Of a DNA stretch of 64,000 nt, positions 8,472 through 17,800 are shown piece after piece. Location: assembly GCF_009768975.1 (NCBI RefSeq), contig NZ_CP035733.1:3020001-3084000 (forward strand), in the 5' to 3' direction. A model generated the notes under the pieces. The model did not search any database and had not been told where the DNA came from. It saw only the letters and a program-made list of their open reading frames with translations. Numbering within the stretch: position 1 is the first letter of the stretch; each line of letters opens with the position of its first letter. The position numbers and the translations under genes are program-made. Source of the stretch: Sphingorhabdus lacus. GTDB lineage: Bacteria > Pseudomonadota > Alphaproteobacteria > Sphingomonadales > Sphingomonadaceae.

Positions 8472-9161
8472 TCAGTTATTAAGCGCATTCATCGCGGCAT
8501 GGACCCGCGCTTCAACTTCGGCACGGGGTAAACCGGCCGGTATTTCTTCGCCAACTTTGTAGGTAATCGTCCCCGATCGGCGAAGCCAATGGTTGCGGGG
8601 CATTAAGCGGCCGCTGTTTACCGCCACGGGTACAACCGGCACGTTGAGCATTTTATAGAGACCGGCAAAACCGGACTGTAGCGGAGGGCTTTCACCGTGG
8701 CGCACGCGGGTGCCCTCCGGAAAAATTACAACGGGTCGTCCATCCGCCAACAATGCCTTTGAACGGGCGAGCATATCCCGAAGTGCGGAGGCACCGCCTT
8801 CCCGGTCCACGGGGATCATGCCGTAGGCAAGCGCCGCTTTCCCCCAAAAAGGGATGTCGAACAATTGCCGCTTCGCAACGACCGAGGGCCGCGCAAAGAC
8901 TCTGGGCATGTCGATGGTCTCGTACATGCTTTCATGCTTTATGGCGTACAGTACGGGTCGGTCCCGTAGAGAACCTTCAATGCGGACATCGATGCCCAAT
9001 ATCCATTTTGCACAAAAATGCTGATAGCGAGCCCATCCGCGGACAGCCCAACGCATCAATCCCTGATGCAAGAGGCTGCCAAAAAATGCGGTGATCGCAA
9101 AAAAGCTGGACCCACCAAAAAATATGATCGTGAAGAATATCGTACGGACGGCTGCGATCAC
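8472..9161 (-). CDS. plsC: 1-acyl-sn-glycerol-3-phosphate acyltransferase (PlsC family)
   Basis: PlsC makes phosphatidic acid at the inner membrane. A membrane segment lies at the N terminus (AAVRTIFFTIIFF). The acyltransferase motifs are KHESMYETID, an HX4E variant of the usual HX4D, and the substrate-binding FPEGTRVRHGE. I chose the GTG at 9161 (229 residues), two bases after the upstream stop; the ATG at 9227 would overlap the upstream gene by 65 bases. It is the last gene of the ftsE-ftsX-ydcF-plsC run. Confidence 0.88.
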   Translation of the reverse strand: MIAAVRTIFFTIIFFGGSSFFAITAFFGSLLHQGLMRWAVRGWARYQHFCAKWILGIDVRIEGSLRDRPVLYAIKHESMYETIDMPRVFARPSVVAKRQLFDIPFWGKAALAYGMIPVDREGGASALRDMLARSKALLADGRPVVIFPEGTRVRHGESPPLQSGFAGLYKMLNVPVVPVAVNSGRLMPRNHWLRRSGTITYKVGEEIPAGLPRAEVEARVHAAMNALNN

Positions 9162-9162
9162 A

Positions 9163-9693
9163 TTAAATTCCCGCAAGCGATGCAACCGCGCGAAGCCAGT
9201 ATTTGTTATATTCCTTGAATAAGGCATTTAACGACGGCTGGGTCGCAACCGCATCGTTGGTTACGATGATGTCACTTGGCAACGAGCGGTCGAGTTCAAA
9301 GCGGGCGCGACGCATATGCCAGTCGTGCGTAACAAGTCGCAGAGTTTTTACTTTGTTGCGCGTCGCCCAACGCGCTGTCTCCAAGGCATTGGAGCGCGTG
9401 TCGACGGACTGGAATCCCAAATCAATGCAGCAGGTGAAATAGCGCGCTGAACCGGGATATTGTGCAGCGAGTTCTGCGGGCTTTACATCGCGGTCGACAC
9501 CGGAAATCAGCATCTTGCGTGATTTGCCCGCTTTCAAAATATCAAGGCCGCGGTCGATCCGGTTTGGTCCGCCGGTGAGCACGACGACGGCGTCGGTTTG
9601 TGCAATAGCCGCAGGCTGCGGCAGCAGAAGTGCAAACCACACAAAGCCCAGCATCCAAGCTAGGATAATAAAGGAAAAAATCCGTCTGATCAT
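9163..9693 (-). CDS. YdcF/ElyC-like DUF218 membrane-anchored protein
   Basis: The 176-residue protein has one N-terminal membrane helix (IRRIFSFIILAWMLGFVWFA) and a DUF218-type domain with DAVVVLTGGPNRIDRGLDIL, KMLISGV and the late VTHDWHMRRARFE. Family members such as E. coli ElyC affect envelope synthesis, but the reaction is unclear. The ATG at 9693 overlaps the ftsX stop by four bases; a longer frame from 9795 lies inside ftsX and is unlikely. Confidence 0.85.
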   Translation of the reverse strand: MIRRIFSFIILAWMLGFVWFALLLPQPAAIAQTDAVVVLTGGPNRIDRGLDILKAGKSRKMLISGVDRDVKPAELAAQYPGSARYFTCCIDLGFQSVDTRSNALETARWATRNKVKTLRLVTHDWHMRRARFELDRSLPSDIIVTNDAVATQPSLNALFKEYNKYWLRAVASLAGI

Positions 9694-10589
9694 AACATCT
9701 TCTTGAGTGCGGATACCACTGTCCACCGGGCCATAAGCATGGCGAGGCCCATGACAGCAAGTGGAATAATCGCCAATATGAGCCACCCATACCACGGCAA
9801 GGAGGCCTCGGCCAGCAAAGCTGGCTCGACCGCAGCGATGCGTCCCCCCAATGTCAGGATAACCGTAGCAGCAGCTCCGAAGCCAACAACGCCACCCAAA
9901 AGAGCGTCAAGCGCAACGCGGCGTTGAAACAGGCGCGCGGCCTGCAAATCTGTCCCGCCCATCATGTGCATGATTTCAATCGTGCCGCGGTGGGTGTTCA
10001 ACGTACTGCGCACCGCAAGAATGACCACAGCCGATGTGGCGATCAGGAGGAGGAGGAAAATCGCCAGCGTAAGCAGGATCAGAGAGGACATCAGGTCAAA
10101 AAAGGGCGCCATCCAACTGCTATGGGAATCAATGCGAATTTTGGGCGCGATAGTTTCCAATCGACGCTTTAGCGCCCGAACTGCCGCTCCGTCAGGGACA
10201 CTTTTGAAACGAATGTCGATCAGGGCAGGAACCGGAATGTCGGCGTCGATGACATCGTTCCCAAGCCAAGGTTTCAGGAGGTTGCGAACTTCAACATCCG
10301 GGACCGAATTCGCCGCAGCAATTTCGGGAAGTTCGCGCAGTATTCTGCTCACCGCGACCTTTTGGGTGGCCCGTTCGATAGGATCGGGCTCGATAATCTG
10401 GACCGTGGCCTGCAGCGCAAGGTCGTCGCCTCCGTTGCGGATGGCATAGGCAAGGCTCAATCCCATGGCCGCAATCAGCAATGTCAAAAACAGCATGATT
10501 GCAATCACCCATGGCATCGGCCCGGATAGGCGGCCTTCGGGTATCAACTTGCGATCATGCGCGGGAAGGGCGAAATCAAGCAACATCAC
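9690..10589 (-). CDS. ftsX: cell-division ABC permease FtsX
   Basis: FtsX is the membrane partner of FtsE and couples cell division to peptidoglycan hydrolysis. The 299 residues show an N-terminal membrane helix (MPWVIAIMLFLTLLIAAMGL), a periplasmic region and three more hydrophobic helices in the C-terminal half, with EIMHMMGGTDLQAARLFQRR between them as in FtsX. It starts five bases after ftsE. Confidence 0.92.
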   Translation of the reverse strand: MMLLDFALPAHDRKLIPEGRLSGPMPWVIAIMLFLTLLIAAMGLSLAYAIRNGGDDLALQATVQIIEPDPIERATQKVAVSRILRELPEIAAANSVPDVEVRNLLKPWLGNDVIDADIPVPALIDIRFKSVPDGAAVRALKRRLETIAPKIRIDSHSSWMAPFFDLMSSLILLTLAIFLLLLIATSAVVILAVRSTLNTHRGTIEIMHMMGGTDLQAARLFQRRVALDALLGGVVGFGAAATVILTLGGRIAAVEPALLAEASLPWYGWLILAIIPLAVMGLAMLMARWTVVSALKKML

Positions 10590-10594
10590 CCGGC

Positions 10595-11308
10595 CTAATT
10601 TTTCAACACCAACGGGCGCGGAGGATGGCGAAGCGAACCGGTGGGATCTGAAAGACGCCCCTTGTCGAGGCGCATCATTTGGGCGCCATCAATCTCCTGA
10701 AGCAAATGAATATCGTGTGTGGCAACGACCACGGTTGTCCCCAGCTTGTTGAGCGCTGCGAACAACTGCAAAAGACGACGCGCCATTTCGGGGTCGACGT
10801 TGCCCGTCGGTTCATCGGCGACAAGCATTTCTGGCCGACCGATAACGGCACGTGCGATGGCAACCCGCTGTTGCTCACCACCTGAGAGCGTTGCAGGGCG
10901 GGCATCGGCGCGTTCTGTAAGGCCAATCCAGTCGAGCATCTCGGTTACCGGACTCTTCAAATCCTTTTCCTGGATGCCGGCGATCCGCAGCGGGAGTGCG
11001 ATGTTGTCAAAGGTCGACAGGTGTGGAACCAGACGAAAGTCCTGAAATACGACGCCGATCCGCCGCCGAAAACCGGGTAGCCGGTCGCGCGGCAAAGTAA
11101 TCGCGTCGTGGCCAAACATGCGGATCGCGCCCCGGCTCGGGCGGTGCGCGAGGTAGAGAAGCTTCAAGAGCGATGTCTTTCCGGCCCCCGACGCGCCGGT
11201 CAAAAAGTAAAAACTGCCGGGATAAAGCGTAAAACTGAGATCCGTCAGCGTCTCCGCCCCGGTTCCATAGCGCAGTCCCACATTATCGAATTCGACAACG
11301 CTCTGCAT
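10595..11308 (-). CDS. ftsE: cell-division ABC ATPase FtsE
   Basis: FtsE powers the FtsEX complex at the division septum. The 237 residues contain the Walker A motif [10 protein letters not shown]-loop [11 protein letters not shown], signature [14 protein letters not shown], Walker [14 protein letters not shown] and the switch His in [10 protein letters not shown] chose the ATG at 11308; a GTG at 11320 is in frame, but a GGAG sits one base away from it. Confidence 0.94.
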   Translation of the reverse strand: MQSVVEFDNVGLRYGTGAETLTDLSFTLYPGSFYFLTGASGAGKTSLLKLLYLAHRPSRGAIRMFGHDAITLPRDRLPGFRRRIGVVFQDFRLVPHLSTFDNIALPLRIAGIQEKDLKSPVTEMLDWIGLTERADARPATLSGGEQQRVAIARAVIGRPEMLVADEPTGNVDPEMARRLLQLFAALNKLGTTVVVATHDIHLLQEIDGAQMMRLDKGRLSDPTGSLRHPPRPLVLKN

Positions 11309-11628
11309 CAGTTCGAACACTCTCCAAATGCCAGGCGGTCAAGCCACATATCTGGACTGTAAAAACGACACTCGCCGCCAATGGCGGGGGCATCCTGTCT
11401 CGGAGTAAGTTTCGTCCGGTTTAAGACCATATACGCGTCCTAAGGATTTGATCGATTTTGTCCATTGCTTCGTTTTCTACCTCATCCGGCAGGAACACAG
11501 TTGATAGATTTTTTGCGGTTGCCCGGTGCACTAAACCGGAACAAAATTCGACAATTCTTTCCCACCGTCCACAGCATTTTATGACAGCAGGGTTGCAAGT
11601 CGCGGGCGGCTCATGTTTATGGTGGTTA
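11309..11628. other. divergent intergenic region, ftsE to zinc-ribbon gene
   Basis: About 320 bases between two divergent starts. I see no gene here that I can support. The frame of the zinc-ribbon gene stays open back to a TTG at 11458, but that part has no recognisable protein character. It should hold promoters for both directions; no site stands out. Confidence 0.5.
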
Positions 11629-12465
11629 ATGCTGCTTGTTTGCCCTTCGTGCCGCACCCGCTATGTCGTTCCGGATTCTGCTATTGGCGTGGACGGTCGT
11701 CAGGTCCGCTGTGCCAATTGCAAGCATAGCTGGTATCAAGATGGTATCCTTCCGCCGACACCACCAGCGCCTCCCGTCGTTGCACCGCCGATATTTGCAC
11801 CGATGAATTCCACGCCGGTTGCCGAAGCCTTTTCGAGTGCTATGCCTCAGGAAACGGTGGAAGATTTTGCACCGGCCACAAAGTTACCGGACCAGCCGGT
11901 TCCGCCGAGCTTTACGCGCTTTGAAGAGGCAACTTCCGAGGAAACCGAAACCAAGCGTGAAGGTGCTGAATCCTACGGGGCGACGAGTTCCTATTTCGAA
12001 GATACGTCCCAGCAAAGCCATTTTGCGCATGAACCACCGTTCCGGCCACGCCGAAATCCAGCGAAGCTTTGGACCATGGCTGCGGTCGCATTTGCTGTGG
12101 TGGTTGCCGCAGCTGGCGGGGCAACCTGGTATTTCGGCCTTCCGGATCTTGGCGCAAATCTGAGCATTGTACGCTCCGAACCCGATCTAAAAATCGTGCT
12201 GAACGAAAATCTGGAGTTGAATGAGCGCGAAGATGGAACGCCCTTTTTTATTGCGAGTGGTAGCATTGTAAATCCGACGAGTACCGCCCAAACGGTTCCG
12301 GAAATGCTGGTGACTCTGAAAGATGCTGGTGGACGACCGGTTTATAGCTGGAAAATGAAAGCCAAAGTACGAACATTGGCGCCCGGTGCGAAAGTAGATT
12401 TCAGCGAGGCGCGACTTGATGTGCCACAGGCTGCATCGCAGATCAGCGTCGGCTGGGTCATTTAA
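11629..12465 (+). CDS. MJ0042-type zinc-ribbon membrane protein
   Basis: The 278-residue protein has an N-terminal zinc ribbon with Cys5, Cys8, Cys28 and Cys31 (CPSC and CANC). A Pro-rich acidic linker follows, then one membrane helix at about residues 147-169 and a C-terminal domain (LELNEREDGTPFFIASGSIV) of the DUF3426 kind. Its function is not established; the layout suggests a cytoplasmic metal-binding head joined to a periplasmic domain. The ATG at 11629 has GGTGG close upstream. The 3' end overlaps fliS by four bases on the other strand. Confidence 0.82.
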   Translation: MLLVCPSCRTRYVVPDSAIGVDGRQVRCANCKHSWYQDGILPPTPPAPPVVAPPIFAPMNSTPVAEAFSSAMPQETVEDFAPATKLPDQPVPPSFTRFEEATSEETETKREGAESYGATSSYFEDTSQQSHFAHEPPFRPRRNPAKLWTMAAVAFAVVVAAAGGATWYFGLPDLGANLSIVRSEPDLKIVLNENLELNEREDGTPFFIASGSIVNPTSTAQTVPEMLVTLKDAGGRPVYSWKMKAKVRTLAPGAKVDFSEARLDVPQAASQISVGWVI

Positions 12466-12857
12466 CCCGGCTGCAGCGCCTGCCACGCATAATAGATATC
12501 GCTAATCGCATCGCGAACTTCGGTCAGTTTCTTTTCATCATTGCTTTTGGCCGCCTCGTTCAAGCCTTTTCGACAAGCGGCGTAAACCCGCGCCAATGTG
12601 GGTGCGAGGTCCCCACCGGCGTCAAAGTCAATACTGCCTTCAAGCGCGACAATGATCGACACAGCTTTGGCCATATGGCTGTTCCCAGAAAGATTGTGAC
12701 CCTTTTTCACCGAATGGAGCACCAGATCGAGGGAGCGGATCAGCTCTTCATACAGAAGTCCAACCAAACCATGCGGGCTTGCGCTTTCCACACGGCTTTT
12801 AAGCTCTAGCATTCGGTAATGCTGGCTCGCTATCGCGGGATGAGTTCGAGGTTGCAT
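12462..12857 (-). CDS. fliS: flagellin chaperone FliS
   Basis: FliS binds the C terminus of flagellin and keeps it from polymerising before export. The 131 residues are helical and show the FliS features ASQHYRMLELKSRVESASPH, LVGLLYEELIRSLD and the C-terminal VRDAISDIYYAWQAL. It follows fliD by five bases and ends the long fliE operon. Confidence 0.9.
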   Translation of the reverse strand: MQPRTHPAIASQHYRMLELKSRVESASPHGLVGLLYEELIRSLDLVLHSVKKGHNLSGNSHMAKAVSIIVALEGSIDFDAGGDLAPTLARVYAACRKGLNEAAKSNDEKKLTEVRDAISDIYYAWQALQPG

Positions 12858-12862
12858 AGCTA

Positions 12863-14227
12863 TCAGTTATCGCTGCTGGACCAGAGTTTGATCTGTTGTT
12901 CGAGGTAGCTCTGCGTTGCCTTCAACGCGGCAATCCGCGCGTCCATGCCCGCATATTGCTTTTCAAGTTTCGTCAAATATGCTTCTTCGCGAACCTCCAT
13001 ACGGTCACGGTTTTTGGCAATTGCATCGGCTTCGCGTTGTAGCGACGCGCGCACCTGCTCCAGCGGACCACTTGTCGCGACGGCAGCATCGCGGAGTGCA
13101 TCCAGGGCAAAAGTTATGCCGGGGTCGGTTGTTTCGTTCCGGACTCCGTCTCGGGGCGGATTGAAAATTGCTTCAACGGCATCGGGGAAATCGCGTAATG
13201 CAGCCTCCATCTTGGCGCTGTTGATCGAAATTGTGCCGTCCCGGTTCGTCGAAATTCCAACATCCGAAAGCGACTGGATGTTCGGATCGGTTGTTAGGGG
13301 TTGTGCAATAAAGGCACCCAACTGCCGTTCAAAGCCGCGCAAGGCGGGGTTTCCTGTGTTTGCTTGTCGTGCAGCTTCTGTGTCTTTTTTCAAAGTATTA
13401 AAAACAGCGACGAAATCGTTCAAAGTCTGCTTCAACGTGTCAATCGGCCGGGTCGCGCCGATTGTTATAGGCGCTAGTGGATCCGCCTTTTTCAGCGTTA
13501 TCGTGAGGCCCGGAACCACATCGCTGAAATTGTTCGTCGCCCGCGTGTAAGCCACGCCGTCCACGGTGAAGCTTGCGTCACTCGCCGTTTGCCCGGACGT
13601 CATCGTTGAGGTGGCGAACTGCGATAAACCAGGGGCAGCACCCGCATCGGCCGTAAGAGTAAATGCTTTTGCAGCCCCGCTTTCGCCTTTCAGGACTAAG
13701 CGGAAATTTCCGGCATCATTGATGACACTTGCCCGCACACCGCTGCCGGTTGCGTTGATGGCGTTGGCCAAGCCCGTCAGGCTGTCATTGGTCGCGTCGA
13801 CTGTTACGGCGAATGTTGTCGTCCCGACGGTTAATATCATACCGCCCTGACCGATGGGATCGGTCGTCGATGCCACATAGCCTGAATAATTCGTCTGGGC
13901 GCGAGCCAACGTGCTGACAACAATCTCGCCGGCATAATTGCCAAGCAAGGTGCCGGGGTTGGCAGTCACAGCTATTGCGGTATCGTCCGACGTGACAGGT
14001 TTGCTACGCAATGTGCCACCCGCAGACAGGTCGGCGAGGGAATCTGCAAAGCTATCCAGATCGCTACGAGCTTGCGCTAACGCGCTGACCTTTGCCTGAT
14101 TGGCCCGCGAAAGCGCATCAAAGCGTTGGACCTTTGGCGTACGCGAAGCAGCAGCCAGATCTCTGACCAATGCCGATGTGTCGATGCCCGAACCAAAGCC
14201 AAGGCTGTTTGCAATATTCGAGATCAT
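12863..14227 (-). CDS. fliD: flagellar filament cap protein FliD
   Basis: FliD caps the filament and folds incoming flagellin. The 454-residue protein starts MISNIANSLGFGSGIDTSAL, the conserved FliD opening, and has a central Ser/Thr/Gly-rich beta region and a C-terminal coiled coil (VREEAYLTKLEKQYAGMDAR) ending in ATQSYLEQQIKLW. A 44-base gap from flhB contains a short hairpin (14251-14265). Confidence 0.93.
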   Translation of the reverse strand: MISNIANSLGFGSGIDTSALVRDLAAASRTPKVQRFDALSRANQAKVSALAQARSDLDSFADSLADLSAGGTLRSKPVTSDDTAIAVTANPGTLLGNYAGEIVVSTLARAQTNYSGYVASTTDPIGQGGMILTVGTTTFAVTVDATNDSLTGLANAINATGSGVRASVINDAGNFRLVLKGESGAAKAFTLTADAGAAPGLSQFATSTMTSGQTASDASFTVDGVAYTRATNNFSDVVPGLTITLKKADPLAPITIGATRPIDTLKQTLNDFVAVFNTLKKDTEAARQANTGNPALRGFERQLGAFIAQPLTTDPNIQSLSDVGISTNRDGTISINSAKMEAALRDFPDAVEAIFNPPRDGVRNETTDPGITFALDALRDAAVATSGPLEQVRASLQREADAIAKNRDRMEVREEAYLTKLEKQYAGMDARIAALKATQSYLEQQIKLWSSSDN

Positions 14228-14250
14228 TTCCTTATCCTTCGCAGTTCAAT

Positions 14251-14265
14251 ACGGCTGCCAGCCGT
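14251..14265. repeat. short hairpin between flhB and fliD
   Basis: ACGGCT (14251-14256) and AGCCGT (14260-14265) are complementary around a three-base loop. There is no T-run. It might be a processing site separating the export genes from fliDS. Confidence 0.5.
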
Positions 14266-14271
14266 TAGAAT

Positions 14272-15411
14272 TTAGGCCGAAGGTCGCCCGTCTGCGTCAA
14301 ATCGTTTCGAAGGTGGTACCTCGACAACCGGTTTAACGAGATCATTTGCAAGTGCGCTTTCAAGCCGGAAGACAAAGGCGAGAATTGCAGCAACCGCGAC
14401 GAACAAATCTTCGGACACGACACGCCCCGTGCGGGTGGTGAAGTAAATGGCGCGGGTGAGTTGCGGATATTCCAGGGTAGGAACGTGGTTCTCTTTCGCC
14501 ATCGCCTTGATCGCTTGCGCCACTTCGCCGCGACCCTTTGCGACGACAATCGGCGCGATGTCGAGGCCGGGGCGATAACGCAAGGCGACGGCAAAGTGGG
14601 TCGGGTTGGTCAACACAACGTTGGCTTCGGTCATACCCTTGCGTGCAGAGGACATCGCCATTTCCTGCTGACGCGCGCGCTGCGCTTGTTTGAGTTCTGG
14701 AGCGCCATCGCTTTGCCGCATTTCTTCTTTGAGCTGCTGCTTCGACATGCGCAGGCGCTGGTTACGGCGCAACCACTGCACAGGAACGTCAATGCCGGCG
14801 ATCAACACCAGTCCGACGGTGAGGACGATTATGGTCAATACCAGCTTGTCGCCCAACATCTCGACGGCAGCGGCTGGGTGGGTGGCGGCAAGGCCGGGCA
14901 TAGAGGCGATATCGCTCGCCATGACCCAATAGCCTGCATAGCCCAGAGCTACGACTTTGGCCGTCGCCTTGAACAGTTCGATCACGCCCTGCATCCCGAA
15001 AATGCGTTTTAGACCGGCCAGCGGATTGATTCGGCTCCCCTTGAAGGCCATGGCCTTGCTGCGCATTCCAAGAGAACCGAGCATCGCTGGCGCGGCTAAG
15101 GCTGCAACGATGCTGAGCGCCAGCAGCCCGAGAAACGGGATGGCGATACTGGTGAGCGGGCCTGCCAATGCGTCGAGCGGCTCAAATCGGTCTGGGTCGG
15201 TTAGATCGAGCGATAACCCGCTTTTCAAAAGGTCTTTGCTGGCGGAAAAAAACCATCCGCCTAACCCTACCATCCAAGCAGCCCCCGCAGCCATCATAAC
15301 GGCCGTTGCCAGCTCTTTGGACGCGAGGACGTCGCCATCCTTTAACGCATCCGCCTTGCGTTTTTGGGTAGGGGCTTCAGTTTGTTGGTCCTTATCGGGT
15401 GCCTCAGCCAC
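14272..15411 (-). CDS. flhB: flagellar export switch protein FlhB
   Basis: FlhB sets the switch from hook to filament export at the inner membrane. The 379 residues begin with a polar segment (DKDQQTEAPTQKRK), then four membrane helices, then the cytoplasmic domain with the self-cleavage site NPTH at residues 269-272 (VVLTNPTHFAVALRY). I chose the GTG at 15411 because GGGAGG lies five bases upstream; it overlaps the fliR end by eight bases. The longer ATG frame from 15543 lies inside fliR. Confidence 0.93.
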   Translation of the reverse strand: MAEAPDKDQQTEAPTQKRKADALKDGDVLASKELATAVMMAAGAAWMVGLGGWFFSASKDLLKSGLSLDLTDPDRFEPLDALAGPLTSIAIPFLGLLALSIVAALAAPAMLGSLGMRSKAMAFKGSRINPLAGLKRIFGMQGVIELFKATAKVVALGYAGYWVMASDIASMPGLAATHPAAAVEMLGDKLVLTIIVLTVGLVLIAGIDVPVQWLRRNQRLRMSKQQLKEEMRQSDGAPELKQAQRARQQEMAMSSARKGMTEANVVLTNPTHFAVALRYRPGLDIAPIVVAKGRGEVAQAIKAMAKENHVPTLEYPQLTRAIYFTTRTGRVVSEDLFVAVAAILAFVFRLESALANDLVKPVVEVPPSKRFDADGRPSA

Positions 15412-16189
15412 CGCCACCTCCCAACAATTGCGCCTGTTCCAGCGCCATGCGAATGGTGTGGCTGATCGTGTCAGCCATGACCGGCGTGGCCATGCCCAAC
15501 AAAACGACGCCGGCGAGCAATGCGGCAGGCATACCCACAGCAAACAGGTTCAAAGTAGGTGCAGACCGTGCAATCATGGCCATGATGATCTGCACCAGTA
15601 CGAGTGCAAAGCCGACCGGCAGAGCAATGCTGAGGCCAGCGGAAAAAGCGAGGCCGCCAAATTTGGTAATGCCGCCAATGGCTGAATATGAAATCCAGGA
15701 CTGCCCCGGGGGAAGCGCTTGATAGCTCTCGGCGATAATCGACACCAGTGCGAGATGGCCGTCGGCAGCGAGGAAAAGGAACATGGCCAGCATGGACAGA
15801 AACTGGCCAACGGCGGGGCTTGCTTGTCCACTGGCAGGGTCAGCCATGGACGCAAAGCCCAAGCCCATAGCGTTGCTGATTGCTTCGCCCGCAACCAGTG
15901 CGGCGGCGAAACCGATTTGAATTACGAAGCCGAGTGCGAGTCCGGTGATGACTTCAGAAAGGATCATGAGGAAGCCGGGTATGGAGACTATTCCCGCGGC
16001 CGGGAGCGCCATATTGACCGCAGCCGCCGAGGGTATCCCCACCGCAAGTGCAAGTACAAGCCGCAACTGAATGGGTACAGCATTCGCCCCGAACATGGGC
16101 GCTGCAATGAATGCTGCGCCAGGGCGTATCATCGCAAGCATCCAGATCAGAAGCTGCTGTTCCACATTTTCGAGACCGGGCGGGATCAT
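15404..16189 (-). CDS. fliR: flagellar export protein FliR
   Basis: FliR is part of the FliPQR export gate. The 261 residues are mostly hydrophobic helices; NVEQQLLIWMLAMIRPGAAF near the N terminus is typical. Its start overlaps the fliQ stop by four bases, and its end overlaps the flhB start. Confidence 0.93.
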   Translation of the reverse strand: MIPPGLENVEQQLLIWMLAMIRPGAAFIAAPMFGANAVPIQLRLVLALAVGIPSAAAVNMALPAAGIVSIPGFLMILSEVITGLALGFVIQIGFAAALVAGEAISNAMGLGFASMADPASGQASPAVGQFLSMLAMFLFLAADGHLALVSIIAESYQALPPGQSWISYSAIGGITKFGGLAFSAGLSIALPVGFALVLVQIIMAMIARSAPTLNLFAVGMPAALLAGVVLLGMATPVMADTISHTIRMALEQAQLLGGGGG

Positions 16190-16455
16190 CGGACGAGCAG
16201 TGGGATTTGCGCAAAAATATCTTTAGTAAAATCGGCCAACAGGATCATGATGCTTGATCCAAAAATCGCCAAGGCAATGGAGACAACGATCAACTTCGGC
16301 ACGAAACTGAGCGTCTGTTCGTTGATGGACGTCGCGGCCTGTACCATGCCCAGCACCACGCCGGCGATAAGCGCAGGGATCAGTATGGGCGCCGAGCCCA
16401 AGGCTAATATCCACAGCGCTTGTTGCGCTATACCTATGAAGTAGTCTTGGTCCAT
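16186..16455 (-). CDS. fliQ: flagellar export protein FliQ
   Basis: FliQ is the small two-helix subunit of the FliPQR gate. It has 89 residues, the normal length, with PILIPALIAGVVLGMVQAAT and INEQTLSFVPKLI, both characteristic of the family. It lies four bases after fliP. Confidence 0.95.
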   Translation of the reverse strand: MDQDYFIGIAQQALWILALGSAPILIPALIAGVVLGMVQAATSINEQTLSFVPKLIVVSIALAIFGSSIMILLADFTKDIFAQIPLLVR

Positions 16456-16459
16456 GGTG

Positions 16460-17212
16460 TTAACTTACAAACGAACTTGCGAGTGATCCCATGGTCAGCG
16501 CCCAGCCGTCTACGAGGACGAACAGGAGTAGCTTGAACGGCATGGAAATGATCGTCGGGGACAGCATCACCATACCCAGGGACATCAGCGCCGAGGCGAC
16601 GATCAGGTCGATTATCAGGAAGGGCAAGAATATCATGAAGCCGATCTGGAACGCGGTTTTCAGTTCGCTGGTCACAAAGGCCGGCAAGAGAATGGAAAAG
16701 GGGACGTCCGACGGCTTTGCAAATTTCCCCGCCTTCGCGATGCCGCTGAATAAGGCGAGGTCGGACTTGCGTGTCTGCTTGATCATAAAGCCATGCATCG
16801 CGCCGGCAGACGTGGACAGCGCCTGTTCAAAGGTCACCTCGTCCCGTCCATAGGGTTCCAACGCCTGCGTATTGATCGTGGTGAAAACGGGCTGCATCAC
16901 GAAAATGCTGAGGAACAGGGCCAGCCCCACCAGAACCTGGTTGGGCGGCGTTTGCTGCAATCCCAAAGCCTGTCGTAAAATTGACAGCACAATGATGATG
17001 CGTGTGAAACTCGTCATCATGAGGATAAGAGACGGCAAAACCGTCAGCAGGCCCATCAGCAGCAATATTTGCAGCGACAGGGACAGCGGACGGCCATCGC
17101 CAGAGACGGTTTGCAGGGCTTTTTCTAGCCCTGCGCCCGTGGATGTAGCAAAGGCCGCATCGCTTGAAAAAAGCGCGAAGCCGACAATGAAGATTAGTAT
17201 GAGTTTACGCAT
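16460..17212 (-). CDS. fliP: flagellar export protein FliP
   Basis: FliP forms the core of the export gate. The 250-residue protein has an N-terminal signal sequence (MRKLILIFIVGFALFSSDAA), then family segments SLILMMTSFTRIIIVLSILR, QTPPNQVLVGLALFLSIFVM and TSELKTAFQIGFMIFLPFLI. It starts one base after fliO. Confidence 0.95.
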   Translation of the reverse strand: MRKLILIFIVGFALFSSDAAFATSTGAGLEKALQTVSGDGRPLSLSLQILLLMGLLTVLPSLILMMTSFTRIIIVLSILRQALGLQQTPPNQVLVGLALFLSIFVMQPVFTTINTQALEPYGRDEVTFEQALSTSAGAMHGFMIKQTRKSDLALFSGIAKAGKFAKPSDVPFSILLPAFVTSELKTAFQIGFMIFLPFLIIDLIVASALMSLGMVMLSPTIISMPFKLLLFVLVDGWALTMGSLASSFVS

Positions 17213-17213
17213 G

Positions 17214-17477
17214 CTACTCGCTATGCAAATTCGATGCCAATCTGCTTATGCCGTTGCGTGATACCCCTAAAAGAAGCGTATCACCGTTAAATTCCACGAC
17301 CAGCAACTTGCCGTTCGTTCCTAATGTCACGGCATCGACAACCCGCACCGGACGGTTGGTGTCGGGCTTTACGGGTAAGCCGAGTTGAAGCCGCTTCCAA
17401 AGCCACAGCGAGCCCCAGGCCAGACCCCCGATCAGCGGGACGACGAGAAAGAGGCGGAGAAGATATTCAAAGATCAT
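17214..17477 (-). CDS. fliO: FliO-like flagellar assembly protein
   Basis: FliO helps FliP assemble. The 87 residues hold one N-terminal membrane helix (LLRLFLVVPLIGGLAWGSLW) and a small basic beta domain (RVVDAVTLGTNGKLLVVEFN, then GDTLLLGVSRNGISRLA). The assignment rests mainly on its position between fliN and fliP, as FliO is poorly conserved. It overlaps the fliN end by four bases. Confidence 0.82.
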   Translation of the reverse strand: MIFEYLLRLFLVVPLIGGLAWGSLWLWKRLQLGLPVKPDTNRPVRVVDAVTLGTNGKLLVVEFNGDTLLLGVSRNGISRLASNLHSE

Positions 17478-17800
17478 GACCGGCGCTCCAATCCTGCGAG
17501 ACGGCGGTCGGCGGCGACTACGTCGACGACGCGGATACCATAGCGGCCGTCGACATCGACAATTTCACCGCGCGCGATGAGCGTGCCATTGGCAAATATA
17601 TCAAGAAAATCATTTGCTTGACGGTCGAGCTCAACCACGCTGCCTTCACCCAGGCGCAGAAGTTCGGACAGGGTCATCGATGCAGACCCGACCTCGACGG
17701 AAATCCGTAACGATATGCCGGCAAGCAAATCCATATTATCGCCCATGCTCATTGCTCCGGCAACGGCGCTCATGCTTGGGGCTTCGGTCATATCACTCAT
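17474..17800 (-). CDS. fliN: flagellar motor switch protein FliN
   Basis: FliN makes the lower C ring with FliM. The 108 residues end in a SpoA domain: ISLRISVEVGSASMTLSELL, LGEGSVVELDRQANDFLDIF and the closing GRYGIRVVDVV. It overlaps both fliM and fliO by four bases, so the switch genes are coupled. Confidence 0.93.
   Translation of the reverse strand: MSDMTEAPSMSAVAGAMSMGDNMDLLAGISLRISVEVGSASMTLSELLRLGEGSVVELDRQANDFLDIFANGTLIARGEIVDVDGRYGIRVVDVVAADRRLAGLERRS

Noticed and set aside
11458..11628. N-terminal extension of the zinc-ribbon protein from a TTG
   Set aside because: The extension has no protein character, and the zinc-ribbon family begins right at the ATG at 11629.
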